Shown: positions 58,414-64,000 of the stretch, one piece after another | How the letters are laid out: every line of letters starts with the position of its first letter | Position numbering within the stretch: the stretch's first letter is position 1 | Assembly: GCA_019058315.1 (NCBI GenBank) | Contig: JAHPZH010000002.1 | Coordinates: 1,001,910-1,065,909, forward strand | DNA from: Candidatus Helarchaeota archaeon | GTDB lineage: Archaea; Asgardarchaeota; Lokiarchaeia; Helarchaeales; RDOG01 | Length of the DNA stretch: 64,000 nt | Direction of reading: 5' to 3' | Program-made: the position numbers and the translations under genes | Notes under the pieces: generated by a model | Database searches by the model: none | Seen by the model: the letters and a program-made list of their open reading frames with translations, nothing else | What the model was told of the DNA's origin: nothing

Positions 58414-59070
58414 TTATGTTATTGTCTTTAACCTACTTTCAATTTTTTGAATAACCTCTTCCAAATAGGAACTTAATGAGGAATCTTCTAATTTATCTGA
58501 TACTTCTTTTAAAGTATTAACTATGGCTAAAGCTTGTTCAAATTCTGAACTATCCAAATAGATTTTAGCTTTCTTAAATAATTCTTCAATTTCATTTGCA
58601 TACATTTGATCCTGAAATGATTTAAAAAGACCTGTGGAGGTAGCTTGTGTATCCCAATAATTAACAGTTTGTATTCTATCAATAATGTGATTTAAAATAG
58701 CTCTATATTTATCTATTTTACAAATAAAAGTCACCAAACGATTTGCATTCGTTATTTTTGCAGATAGAACTATCATTACTTTTTCTGCGACTTTGAAAAA
58801 TATCAATCTCTTTATTGGGATGGCAAACGCTCCCAAATCCATCAGTTCAAAGTTTGATTTTGTATATTCTTGAATATATTTGTAAAAATGATCAAGTTCA
58901 TTGTCGATATATTTCATATTTCCTTTATCATCACAAATAGCAACATAAATTCCTAAATTTCCTAACAAGGCGACTAATTCTTTTTTTATAGATTCTATAA
59001 TTAAATCAATTTTAGGTTTATTTTTATATGTATATTGAAACATTTCTAAAGAACGATTAATTTCTTCCAT
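58414..59070 (-). CDS. Roadblock/longin-like protein with helical C-terminus
   Basis: A 218-residue soluble protein. After an N-terminal helix (PKIDLIIESIKKELVALLGN), residues 39-130 show strand GIYVAICDDKGNMKYI, a helix, strand LMDLGAFAIPIKRLIFFKVA, strand KVMIVLSAK, strand RLVTFICKI and a closing helix. The 'd..G.....' hairpin, the paired strands with the 'p.krl.f.kv.ekv.ivl' signature and the final helix fit roadblock/LC7-like domains that partner small GTPases in archaea. Residues 155-200 form a TPR-like helical hairpin (NEIEELFKKAKIYLDSSEFE). No GTPase gene is present in this window. Domain assignment is from pattern and moderately sure. Convergent with the UPF0147 gene. Confidence 0.55.
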   Translation of the reverse strand: MEEINRSLEMFQYTYKNKPKIDLIIESIKKELVALLGNLGIYVAICDDKGNMKYIDNELDHFYKYIQEYTKSNFELMDLGAFAIPIKRLIFFKVAEKVMIVLSAKITNANRLVTFICKIDKYRAILNHIIDRIQTVNYWDTQATSTGLFKSFQDQMYANEIEELFKKAKIYLDSSEFEQALAIVNTLKEVSDKLEDSSLSSYLEEVIQKIESRLKTIT

Positions 59071-59132
59071 TTTTTTACCAACCTTTTATTATTTACAAAA
59101 AAAAAGGAAATTATAGATGAAATTTCGATAGT

Positions 59133-60632
59133 TTATTCATGTCGTCCACAGAAAAATACCCTTATACCGAATGCCACTGCATATGATGTTTCCGTTCTGT
59201 AGATGAATAGAAATATTCTACCAAGATCACCCTTTCCAAAATAAAATTCGAAACAATCTGTCTTATATTGTTCAATAATATCCCAAGATGCTTTTTGATC
59301 ACAAATTTCTAATTTAATCGAGTCTTCTAAGAGGGATAAGGTACCTTCCCCTCGATATCTTTGCCAACCGATTCGAAGTCTACCAAATCCCTCGAAATCT
59401 TCATTCTTGGAATTTATCCAACCGTTTTCTTCCATAAATGGGTAATTATCATAACTTGTTTGTGGCCAGGATAAATCAGTATCTCCTATACCATCTTCAG
59501 CAATTGAATGTTTATCCATTCCGCTTCCATCATCAAGTCCGATATAATCGGACCAATAATTTCCTTCTAGCAAATCTGGATGATACCAATAGTTTTCTGA
59601 TGGGTTACGATCCGATACTTGGTTTGTATTATTTATTAAATTATTATGATAAATGAGATTATTTGTCGAAAATGATAGTTCGATGCCTAAAAGAGAATTT
59701 TTTACAATAGAATTTTCAAATATAGTGTTGTTTGAAGTATAAGTGGCACGAATACCATAGCGATTGTTTGTGATATAGTTTTCAGTTATTATATTATTTG
59801 AATCTTGAGTTATCATTAAACCAAACCAACCAGATTCAGATATTTCGTTTCTAATTATTTTATTGTTTGAAGAATAAGGGCATGATATTCCATAATATTG
59901 GTTACCTGTAATATTATTTCCAGTTATAATATTGCCTGAAGAAGACCAGAGCATGATGCCATAAAGCCATCCTTTAATTACAACATTTTTAATGGTAACG
60001 TTACTACGATCATACAAATAGATACCATAAGGACCAGAATCTTGTAGCGTATAACCGTTTCCATCTATTACTATGTTATCTGCAACTACATAAATTGATT
60101 CAAAGATATCTTGAGTAAAAGTATAATCAGATGAAATATAGATGGTTGATGGCTCTTCTTTAATGTAAATATGATGTGGCTTACTAATATCTTGAGTATA
60201 GCTATATTCTCCATCTGAATCCGTTGTTATTGTTCCGATAAACTGATCATCTTGATACATATAATATGTTGTAATGGGTTCAAAGCCAGAAATGGTTATT
60301 AAAGTTGAGGTTGCTGAGTTTTTACTTTCTATAATGAAACTAATCAATCTTGGAATGGATTCCAAGCGAATTTGAACTGATTCGCTGCTACTTAAAATAA
60401 TATTATGGTATTTACTGTCAGTTAATTCAAAACAAGTTCCTGTTGCTTCTACAAACCATTCACCTTTTACAACCTCTGAATGAGATAATTTTCTGATTGA
60501 TGTCTGTAAGAGTTGTGGGAGATAAGTCATTTGTGCTGTTCTTGTACCAATGGTTGCTGATAAGGGTATTATTATTGAAACCGCTAGGAGCAAACATATG
60601 GCAAATTTCTTTCCTTTTTTGCTATTTTTCAA
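59133..60632 (-). CDS. Secreted NosD-type right-handed beta-helix protein
   Basis: A 499-residue exported protein. The N-terminus is a signal peptide (KKGKKFAICLLLAVSIIIPL). Residues about 70-165 form a beta domain with TISGFEPITTYYMYQDDQF. Then IVIDGNGYTLQDSGPYGIYL starts a beta-helix of short turns such as GNIITGNNITGNQYYGI, NKIIRNEISESGWFGLMI and NTIFENSIVKNSLLGIEL, the NosD/CASH repeat. It ends with ENYWYHPDLLEGNYWSDYIG and GIGDTDLSWP, usual in archaeal NosD-like surface proteins. The tail (IFLFIYRTETSYAVAFGIRV) does not look like a membrane anchor. The start is TTG 60632 with GGAG about 10 nt upstream. Sugar binding or polysaccharide modification is common in this fold, but no catalytic residue is evident. 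A palindrome-rich promoter region lies upstream. Confidence 0.82.
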   Translation of the reverse strand: MKNSKKGKKFAICLLLAVSIIIPLSATIGTRTAQMTYLPQLLQTSIRKLSHSEVVKGEWFVEATGTCFELTDSKYHNIILSSSESVQIRLESIPRLISFIIESKNSATSTLITISGFEPITTYYMYQDDQFIGTITTDSDGEYSYTQDISKPHHIYIKEEPSTIYISSDYTFTQDIFESIYVVADNIVIDGNGYTLQDSGPYGIYLYDRSNVTIKNVVIKGWLYGIMLWSSSGNIITGNNITGNQYYGISCPYSSNNKIIRNEISESGWFGLMITQDSNNIITENYITNNRYGIRATYTSNNTIFENSIVKNSLLGIELSFSTNNLIYHNNLINNTNQVSDRNPSENYWYHPDLLEGNYWSDYIGLDDGSGMDKHSIAEDGIGDTDLSWPQTSYDNYPFMEENGWINSKNEDFEGFGRLRIGWQRYRGEGTLSLLEDSIKLEICDQKASWDIIEQYKTDCFEFYFGKGDLGRIFLFIYRTETSYAVAFGIRVFFCGRHE

Positions 60633-60666
60633 CCTTTCTTATCTCCATTTTTTGGGTATTTTATCA

Positions 60667-60825
60667 TCACGCCCCTCCTCGGCGCTCGTAATAAAATATA
60701 AATATTCCTAATTTTTTTAATGCTCTATTCAATTTTTTTATGTCCTTTTTAGAAATAACAGATTTTTTAGATTCAATCTCTGAAATATCTCGAATTAGCT
60801 TTTTAGAACTTTTGACTTTATCCAT
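60667..60825 (-). CDS. Possible small basic protein (52 aa) before the NosD-like gene
   Basis: An ATG-initiated frame from 60825 to TGA 60667-60669. It is lysine-rich and helical (SSKKLIRDISEIESKKSVIS, DIKKLNRALKKLGIFIF, YYERRGGA). It ends 34 nt before the TTG start of the NosD-like gene and shares its direction, so it could be a leader or regulatory gene of the same transcript. No recognised family; coding status uncertain. Confidence 0.35.
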   Translation of the reverse strand: MDKVKSSKKLIRDISEIESKKSVISKKDIKKLNRALKKLGIFIFYYERRGGA

Positions 60826-60912
60826 TTAATAACCAACTTTTCAAAATTCAGCAAAAATTTTATTTTATTTGTAGGATAAAAAAATTTGAATTTCACAAAA
60901 AATCATGAATAT

Positions 60913-60960
60913 ATTGCGATGATCTTCAGATCATCAAGTTGTTATAACAAATATCGCAAT
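60913..60960. promoter_or_regulatory. Nested inverted repeats at the presumed start of NosD-side transcription
   Basis: Outer arms ATTGCGAT (60913-60920) and ATCGCAAT (60953-60960) are exact reverse complements. Inside lie GATGATCT-TC-AGATCATC (60918-60935) and the perfect 12-bp palindrome TTGTTATAACAA (60939-60950). A TATA-like TTTATAAG lies just upstream on the minus strand (60969-60976), which puts the expected start point near 60945. Position and symmetry suggest a repressor operator. Confidence 0.5.
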
Positions 60961-60968
60961 TAATAAAA

Positions 60969-60976
60969 CTTATAAA
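60969..60976 (-). promoter_or_regulatory. Candidate TATA box for the NosD-side transcript
   Basis: Minus-strand TTTATAAG in the context TACATTTATAAGT, a good archaeal TATA box. It would start a transcript near 60945, covering the 52-aa ORF and the NosD-like gene. Confidence 0.45.
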
Positions 60977-61172
60977 TGTAAAAATCGCAAAAAATGTTTT
61001 TTTTTTTGTAAAAATTAACATAAAGATATTTAATTTATAAGTAAAATTAGAAGATTATTTTATGAATAAGAAATAAAATTGAGGGTTATTTTATTTCTAA
61101 TATATAGCGCGTTTGTTATTTATAGAAATTTTGGCTCCAAATAATACTGATTATTTTTTGAATAATATTATG

Positions 61173-61205
61173 ATTGCAAATTTGCAAAACTAAAAAAAAA
61201 TTAAA
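61173..61205. repeat. Operator-like repeat, copy 1
   Basis: A 33-nt element starting with the perfect 14-bp palindrome TTGCAAATTTGCAA (61174-61187) and ending in an oligo-A tract. It matches the element at 61223-61255 at 31 of 33 positions. Confidence 0.6.
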
Positions 61206-61222
61206 AATTAGCGTTAATTGGT

Positions 61223-61255
61223 ATTGCAAATTTGCAAAGTTAAAAAAAAATTAAA
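61223..61255. repeat. Operator-like repeat, copy 2
   Basis: Second copy of the 33-nt element, with the same 14-bp palindrome at 61224-61237. The two palindromes are exactly 50 bp centre to centre, close to five helical turns, so dimers bound to both would face the same side of the DNA. Confidence 0.6.
61242..61250 (-). terminator. Oligo-T tract, likely terminator of the glycosyltransferase/RNase Z-like unit
   Basis: Nine consecutive T on the minus strand, about 85 nt after the stop of the RNase Z-like gene. A second tract of nine lies at 61192-61200. Archaeal termination uses such T-tracts without a hairpin, and tandem tracts are common. Confidence 0.45.
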
Positions 61256-61332
61256 CCATATTGCATTTGTATTAATGTAAATTTAGAAAAATAGAGTAGA
61301 ATTAAGATATGAGTTTTACTATTTTCACCAAA

Positions 61333-62082
61333 TTAAATTTGAATTTGCATCATATCGTGAGGAATAATAACTTCTCCTTTGAAATGTTTTTTAGCTTCTT
61401 CACCTAAAAGATCTTCCCGTCCCTCAAGTTGTGGCATAAAATGAAATAATACTAATTTTTTTACACTTGCACTAGTAGCTATTTTTGCAGCATCTATAGG
61501 AGTAGAATGATAATATTTATGAGCCCATTCGGCATAACTTTCAGGCATAGAAGCTTCGTGCATTAAAATATCACAGTTGAAAGCAAATTTGGAAATTTTT
61601 TCAAGAGGGATGGTATCAGTACAATAACAGACACTTTTATCTCTATCTATTCTATATGCAAAGGTATCTATATGGTGGACTACTTTTAGCGCAGATATTT
61701 CTCCCAGGACAATTTTTTCTTCACCTTTAATTTTAGTATATTTAATTTCATAATTAAATGCATCTCTGGGAGTATGGGTTAATTTCAAAAATCCTTCTAT
61801 AACCTTTTCTACTTCAATGGGACCAATAATTTCTAGTGGTCGTTTTCTTTCTTCCACTAGCCATAGTCTCCATAAAAGAGTGACAATCCCCATAATATGG
61901 TCTGCATGTACATGTGAAAATATAATTTTTTCTAATTCTTTCAGATGTCCAACAACTTCAAGTATTTTTCGGGTAGTTCCTTCTGCACAGTCCATTAAAA
62001 TATCGTTATCTATTAAAAAAGAGGGAGTTCCTCTCGTTCTAGATACTGTGCTTCCCGATGTTCCTAAAATAGTTATTTTCAA
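61333..62082 (-). CDS. RNase Z-like metallo-beta-lactamase-fold hydrolase
   Basis: A 249-residue soluble metal-dependent hydrolase. The N-terminal MKITILGTSGSTVSRTRGTP and MDCAEGTTRKI are typical of the RNase Z branch. Zinc ligands visible are the HxHxDH motif H57-V-H59-A-D61-H62, H136 or H137 (VVHHID), D156 (CYCTDT) and H214 (LFHF); HEAS at 175-178 is also a branch motif. The family includes tRNA 3'-end processing RNase Z and related phosphodiesterases. This protein is shorter than typical RNase Z (about 300) and the flexible exosite arm is not obvious, so a different phosphodiester substrate is possible. The start is TTG 62082, overlapping the stop of the upstream glycosyltransferase gene by 4 nt (TTGA), which implies translational coupling. 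The functional link between the two is not clear. Confidence 0.85.
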   Translation of the reverse strand: MKITILGTSGSTVSRTRGTPSFLIDNDILMDCAEGTTRKILEVVGHLKELEKIIFSHVHADHIMGIVTLLWRLWLVEERKRPLEIIGPIEVEKVIEGFLKLTHTPRDAFNYEIKYTKIKGEEKIVLGEISALKVVHHIDTFAYRIDRDKSVCYCTDTIPLEKISKFAFNCDILMHEASMPESYAEWAHKYYHSTPIDAAKIATSASVKKLVLFHFMPQLEGREDLLGEEAKKHFKGEVIIPHDMMQIQI

Positions 62083-63539
62083 TTAACTAAAACTCCACTT
62101 ATGTCAAATACACAATTAAGATCAATGGAATATAGCAGCATTAAATTATCAGAATCTTGTGTTAGATTATTATATTTTTTGACGCTTTTAGGCTCAGCTC
62201 CGATGGATAAATAATATTGATATGGGCTTAATAGACTCATTAGATTAAAGGATAGGTATCTAGGATTCATATCAAGAATATAAATAGTATTTATATCGTA
62301 ATCCTGAAACATTAGAAGTCTCAAATTCTGTCGAATTTCTTGTTCAGCAAAACCAAAATATTGGGGACCGAAACAAGGTAGATAAACAATATAAACACTT
62401 TTTTTCGTTGATTTTGGTGTCATTAATGCGATTTGTATAGAAATATTTTCCATTGAATTTCCCATCACTTTGTATATATTCTTGCTATATTGTAAATAAA
62501 ATGAAGAGCCAAAAATTAATCCGGAAATAGTAAATAGTAAAAAAATAGTCTTTTTTCTTCTAAAATCAATTTGTTTTAGCCATGGTATAATTTTTAGGTC
62601 ATATTTATCAAGAAAAAGTAAAATTAATAAGAACGAATAAGCAACACAAGAAAAATAAAAGATTCGACTCGTTCTATGAAATATAAGCGGAACTGTATAG
62701 ATTAAAGCAAACAAAATTGTGAATTTTTTAGAGGAATTATCAATTTTTTTCATCCATAAGTATAAAGGTATTAAAAAAATTAACCCAGCTATAATAATAA
62801 CCAATCTTAAGGGGTCTAAAAAGCTTTGAATTGTAGAAAATAATCGATTTGTAGCTAAGCGAATATATATGAATAAAGCTACGATTGGTAAAAAATGCAC
62901 ATATTTGATGGCTCTCTCTTTTACAAATAATTTGATGCTCTCGGATTCAGTTAGTTCAAAAAATCCATATAAGGGAATTAAAAATAGAGCAGTTTCTTTC
63001 GACAAAACACTAAAGTTTACAAATACTACTGAAATTAGAAAATCCCTAATATTTTCTGTCTTTAAATATTTTAAAAAATAATAAATACTGATTAATCCAA
63101 AAGTAACGAAAAATAATTCAAAATAAGTCGCAATCCAGAAAAAAATTTCATAATAAATTGGAGAAAGAAGCAGCATTATAGAAATGGATAGTAATGGAGA
63201 AAGCTGCCTCTCAAAGAGTCTAGTTGCAACTAAATAAATTAAAAAAAGATTGATTATAATCATAATCATAGAGACTAAACGAAAAGGAAATGGAGCATTT
63301 CCAAAAATAAGGTAAAGTACCTCCATTAATAAAATAGGAATTGGTCTGTAATATTTTCCATTAAAATCATGCAATAAATTATAGTATGGGTTAACCAATG
63401 TATCGAAAAAGAAAGTTAATTCATCACTGAAGAAATAAATATTGAAATAATCTATAAAAATTAAAAAATTAATACCTATACTTAATATAATTACGAAAAT
63501 ATTATTTTTATCCTTTAAGCAATTTAGAATTTCGGTAAT
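62079..63539 (-). CDS. GT-C membrane glycosyltransferase (PMT/ArnT-like), probable ATT start
   Basis: Multi-pass membrane protein. The frame is open from 63554 and codes for a typical GT-C N-terminus: helix NNIFVIILSIGINFLIFI, then the first outer loop YFNIYFFSDELTFFFDTLVN containing the acidic DE pair that is catalytic in this superfamily, then GKYYRPIPILLMEVLYLIFG. About eight or nine more hydrophobic segments follow and then a soluble C-terminal part of about 100 residues (STKKSVYIVYLPCFGPQYF). Such enzymes move sugars from lipid carriers to proteins or glycans on the outer face. Upstream of the in-frame TTG at 63398, which would delete the first helix and the DE loop, there is no ATG, GTG or TTG. 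GAGGAG at 63546-63551 lies 6 nt before ATT 63539, so ATT is proposed as start (486 aa). It overlaps the RNase Z-like gene by 4 nt. Confidence 0.75.
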   Translation of the reverse strand: MTEILNCLKDKNNIFVIILSIGINFLIFIDYFNIYFFSDELTFFFDTLVNPYYNLLHDFNGKYYRPIPILLMEVLYLIFGNAPFPFRLVSMIMIIINLFLIYLVATRLFERQLSPLLSISIMLLLSPIYYEIFFWIATYFELFFVTFGLISIYYFLKYLKTENIRDFLISVVFVNFSVLSKETALFLIPLYGFFELTESESIKLFVKERAIKYVHFLPIVALFIYIRLATNRLFSTIQSFLDPLRLVIIIAGLIFLIPLYLWMKKIDNSSKKFTILFALIYTVPLIFHRTSRIFYFSCVAYSFLLILLFLDKYDLKIIPWLKQIDFRRKKTIFLLFTISGLIFGSSFYLQYSKNIYKVMGNSMENISIQIALMTPKSTKKSVYIVYLPCFGPQYFGFAEQEIRQNLRLLMFQDYDINTIYILDMNPRYLSFNLMSLLSPYQYYLSIGAEPKSVKKYNNLTQDSDNLMLLYSIDLNCVFDISGVLVN

Positions 63540-63545
63540 TTGCTT

Positions 63546-63551
63546 CTCCTC
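63546..63551 (-). promoter_or_regulatory. Shine-Dalgarno site pointing to an ATT start
   Basis: On the minus strand GAGGAG ends 6 nt before ATT 63539, ideal spacing. It does not serve any other start: the ATG at 63558 precedes it and closes after 16 codons. Confidence 0.5.
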
Positions 63552-63676
63552 TTTTCATTAAATATATTATAAACTTTAAAATTGGATTATTTTTTTAATT
63601 TTTCTGATTATTATAAACTTAAAGGATTATTTTTTATTAATAGAAATAATAGTTCTAAAAGGAGCTACTGATTTTC

Positions 63677-64000
63677 ATGCCTGTAATTACATGTGTAAAT
63701 CAACCAATTAGATACGAGAAATGGGGTGTAAAAACTAGTCTTCCACCTATAATATTTTTACATGGTTGGAATAATAATGTAACTGGTTGGTATAAACAAA
63801 TTCCATTCTTTAAAAAAATTACTGAAGTTTTTGCTTATGATCAAATAGGTCATGGAAAAAGTTCTAGATCACGAGATATAGATTATTCGATGGATTTTAT
63901 GGAAGCTGTTTTATATCAATTTATTAAAAAATTGAAAATAAATAAACCTGTTATTGTAGGACATTCCATGGGAGGTATGTTAACTCAATATTTCGCTTTA
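63677..64000 (+). CDS. Alpha/beta hydrolase, N-terminal part
   Basis: The first 108 codons of a plus-strand gene that runs off the right edge. Strand PIIFLHGWNNNVTGWYKQIP carries the HG oxyanion-hole motif (residues 29-30). AYDQIGHGKSSRSRD is the usual D..G.G.S loop. VIVGHSMGGMLTQY holds the nucleophile elbow G-H-S-M-G with Ser97. The acid and histidine of the triad lie beyond the window. The substrate cannot be told; esterases, lipases and C-C hydrolases share these motifs. ATG 63677 is preceded by GGAG at 63660-63663, 13 nt away. It is divergent from the glycosyltransferase gene. Confidence 0.85.
   Translation, partial: MPVITCVNQPIRYEKWGVKTSLPPIIFLHGWNNNVTGWYKQIPFFKKITEVFAYDQIGHGKSSRSRDIDYSMDFMEAVLYQFIKKLKINKPVIVGHSMGGMLTQYFAL

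Larger units (their letters stand above)
60826..61332. other. Regulatory intergenic region rich in palindromes
   Basis: About 500 bases between the RNase Z-like gene and the NosD-side genes, all minus strand. It contains two near-identical 33-nt repeats with a perfect palindromic core, oligo-A tracts that read as T-tracts on the minus strand, a TATA-like element, and a nest of inverted repeats at 60913-60960. No protein-coding frame is convincing. Confidence 0.6.

Noticed and set aside
60497..60691. Plus-strand 64-codon frame near the NosD-like start
   Set aside because: Antisense to the signal peptide of the NosD-like protein, which has the better composition and clear family motifs.
61817..62086. 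Plus-strand 89-codon frame inside the RNase Z-like gene
   Set aside because: Antisense to a gene with intact metal-binding motifs.
41196..63676. tRNA, rRNA, CRISPR or transposon features
   Set aside because: I looked in every intergenic gap for tRNA-like TTCRA arms, GC-rich structured stretches, regular spacer repeats and transposase motifs and saw none.

Overview
The window is strongly AT-rich DNA from an archaeon, most plausibly an Asgard archaeon or a close relative. Archaeal evidence: a UPF0147-family gene, GGTGA-type Shine-Dalgarno sites 5 nt before start codons, oligo-T tracts instead of hairpin terminators, and secreted proteins rich in N-x-S/T sequons. Asgard-like flavour comes from SDS22-type leucine-rich repeats, a large WD40 protein, and longin/roadblock-like domains, one of them fused to seven membrane helices. 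No rRNA, tRNA, CRISPR array or insertion sequence was seen. TAA, TAG and TGA all end genes here, so the code is standard.

Region 1 (1-41195, minus strand) is a single uninterrupted reading frame of at least 13,731 codons that leaves the window at the left edge. It encodes a giant surface protein: a cytoplasmic helical N-terminus of about 415 residues, one membrane helix, a prenyltransferase-like alpha/alpha domain outside, two more membrane helices, a helix-rich region of about 1,800 residues, and then about 11,000 residues of beta-rich adhesin-like modules. These include Ig-like, invasin-like, lectin-like and PA14-like modules and internally duplicated cassettes. It is the outstanding feature of the window.

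Region 2 (about 41.2-50.2 kb) starts with an 850-base gene-poor gap. It then holds a membrane-anchored secreted seven-bladed propeller protein, a leucine-rich-repeat protein, a minus-strand cluster (four-helix membrane protein, short ORF, 7TM-longin protein, ICMT-like methyltransferase, small alpha/beta protein) and a divergent WD40 protein. Region 3 (50.5-57.2 kb) is one gene for a 2,252-residue secreted protein with six tandem NEW3/CARDB-like repeats.

Region 4 (57.5-64 kb) contains a small ribbon-helix-helix-like gene, a UPF0147 gene, a roadblock-like gene with a short LRR-like fragment after it, a NosD-type beta-helix secreted protein behind a palindrome-rich regulatory region, an RNase Z-like hydrolase coupled to a GT-C membrane glycosyltransferase that seems to start at ATT, and the beginning of an alpha/beta hydrolase.

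Together the window looks like a cell-surface locus: one giant and three ordinary secreted or anchored proteins, a candidate surface-glycan transferase, and cytoplasmic or membrane proteins with signalling or scaffold folds (7TM-longin, roadblock, LRR, WD40). That functional link is inference from gene content and proximity.
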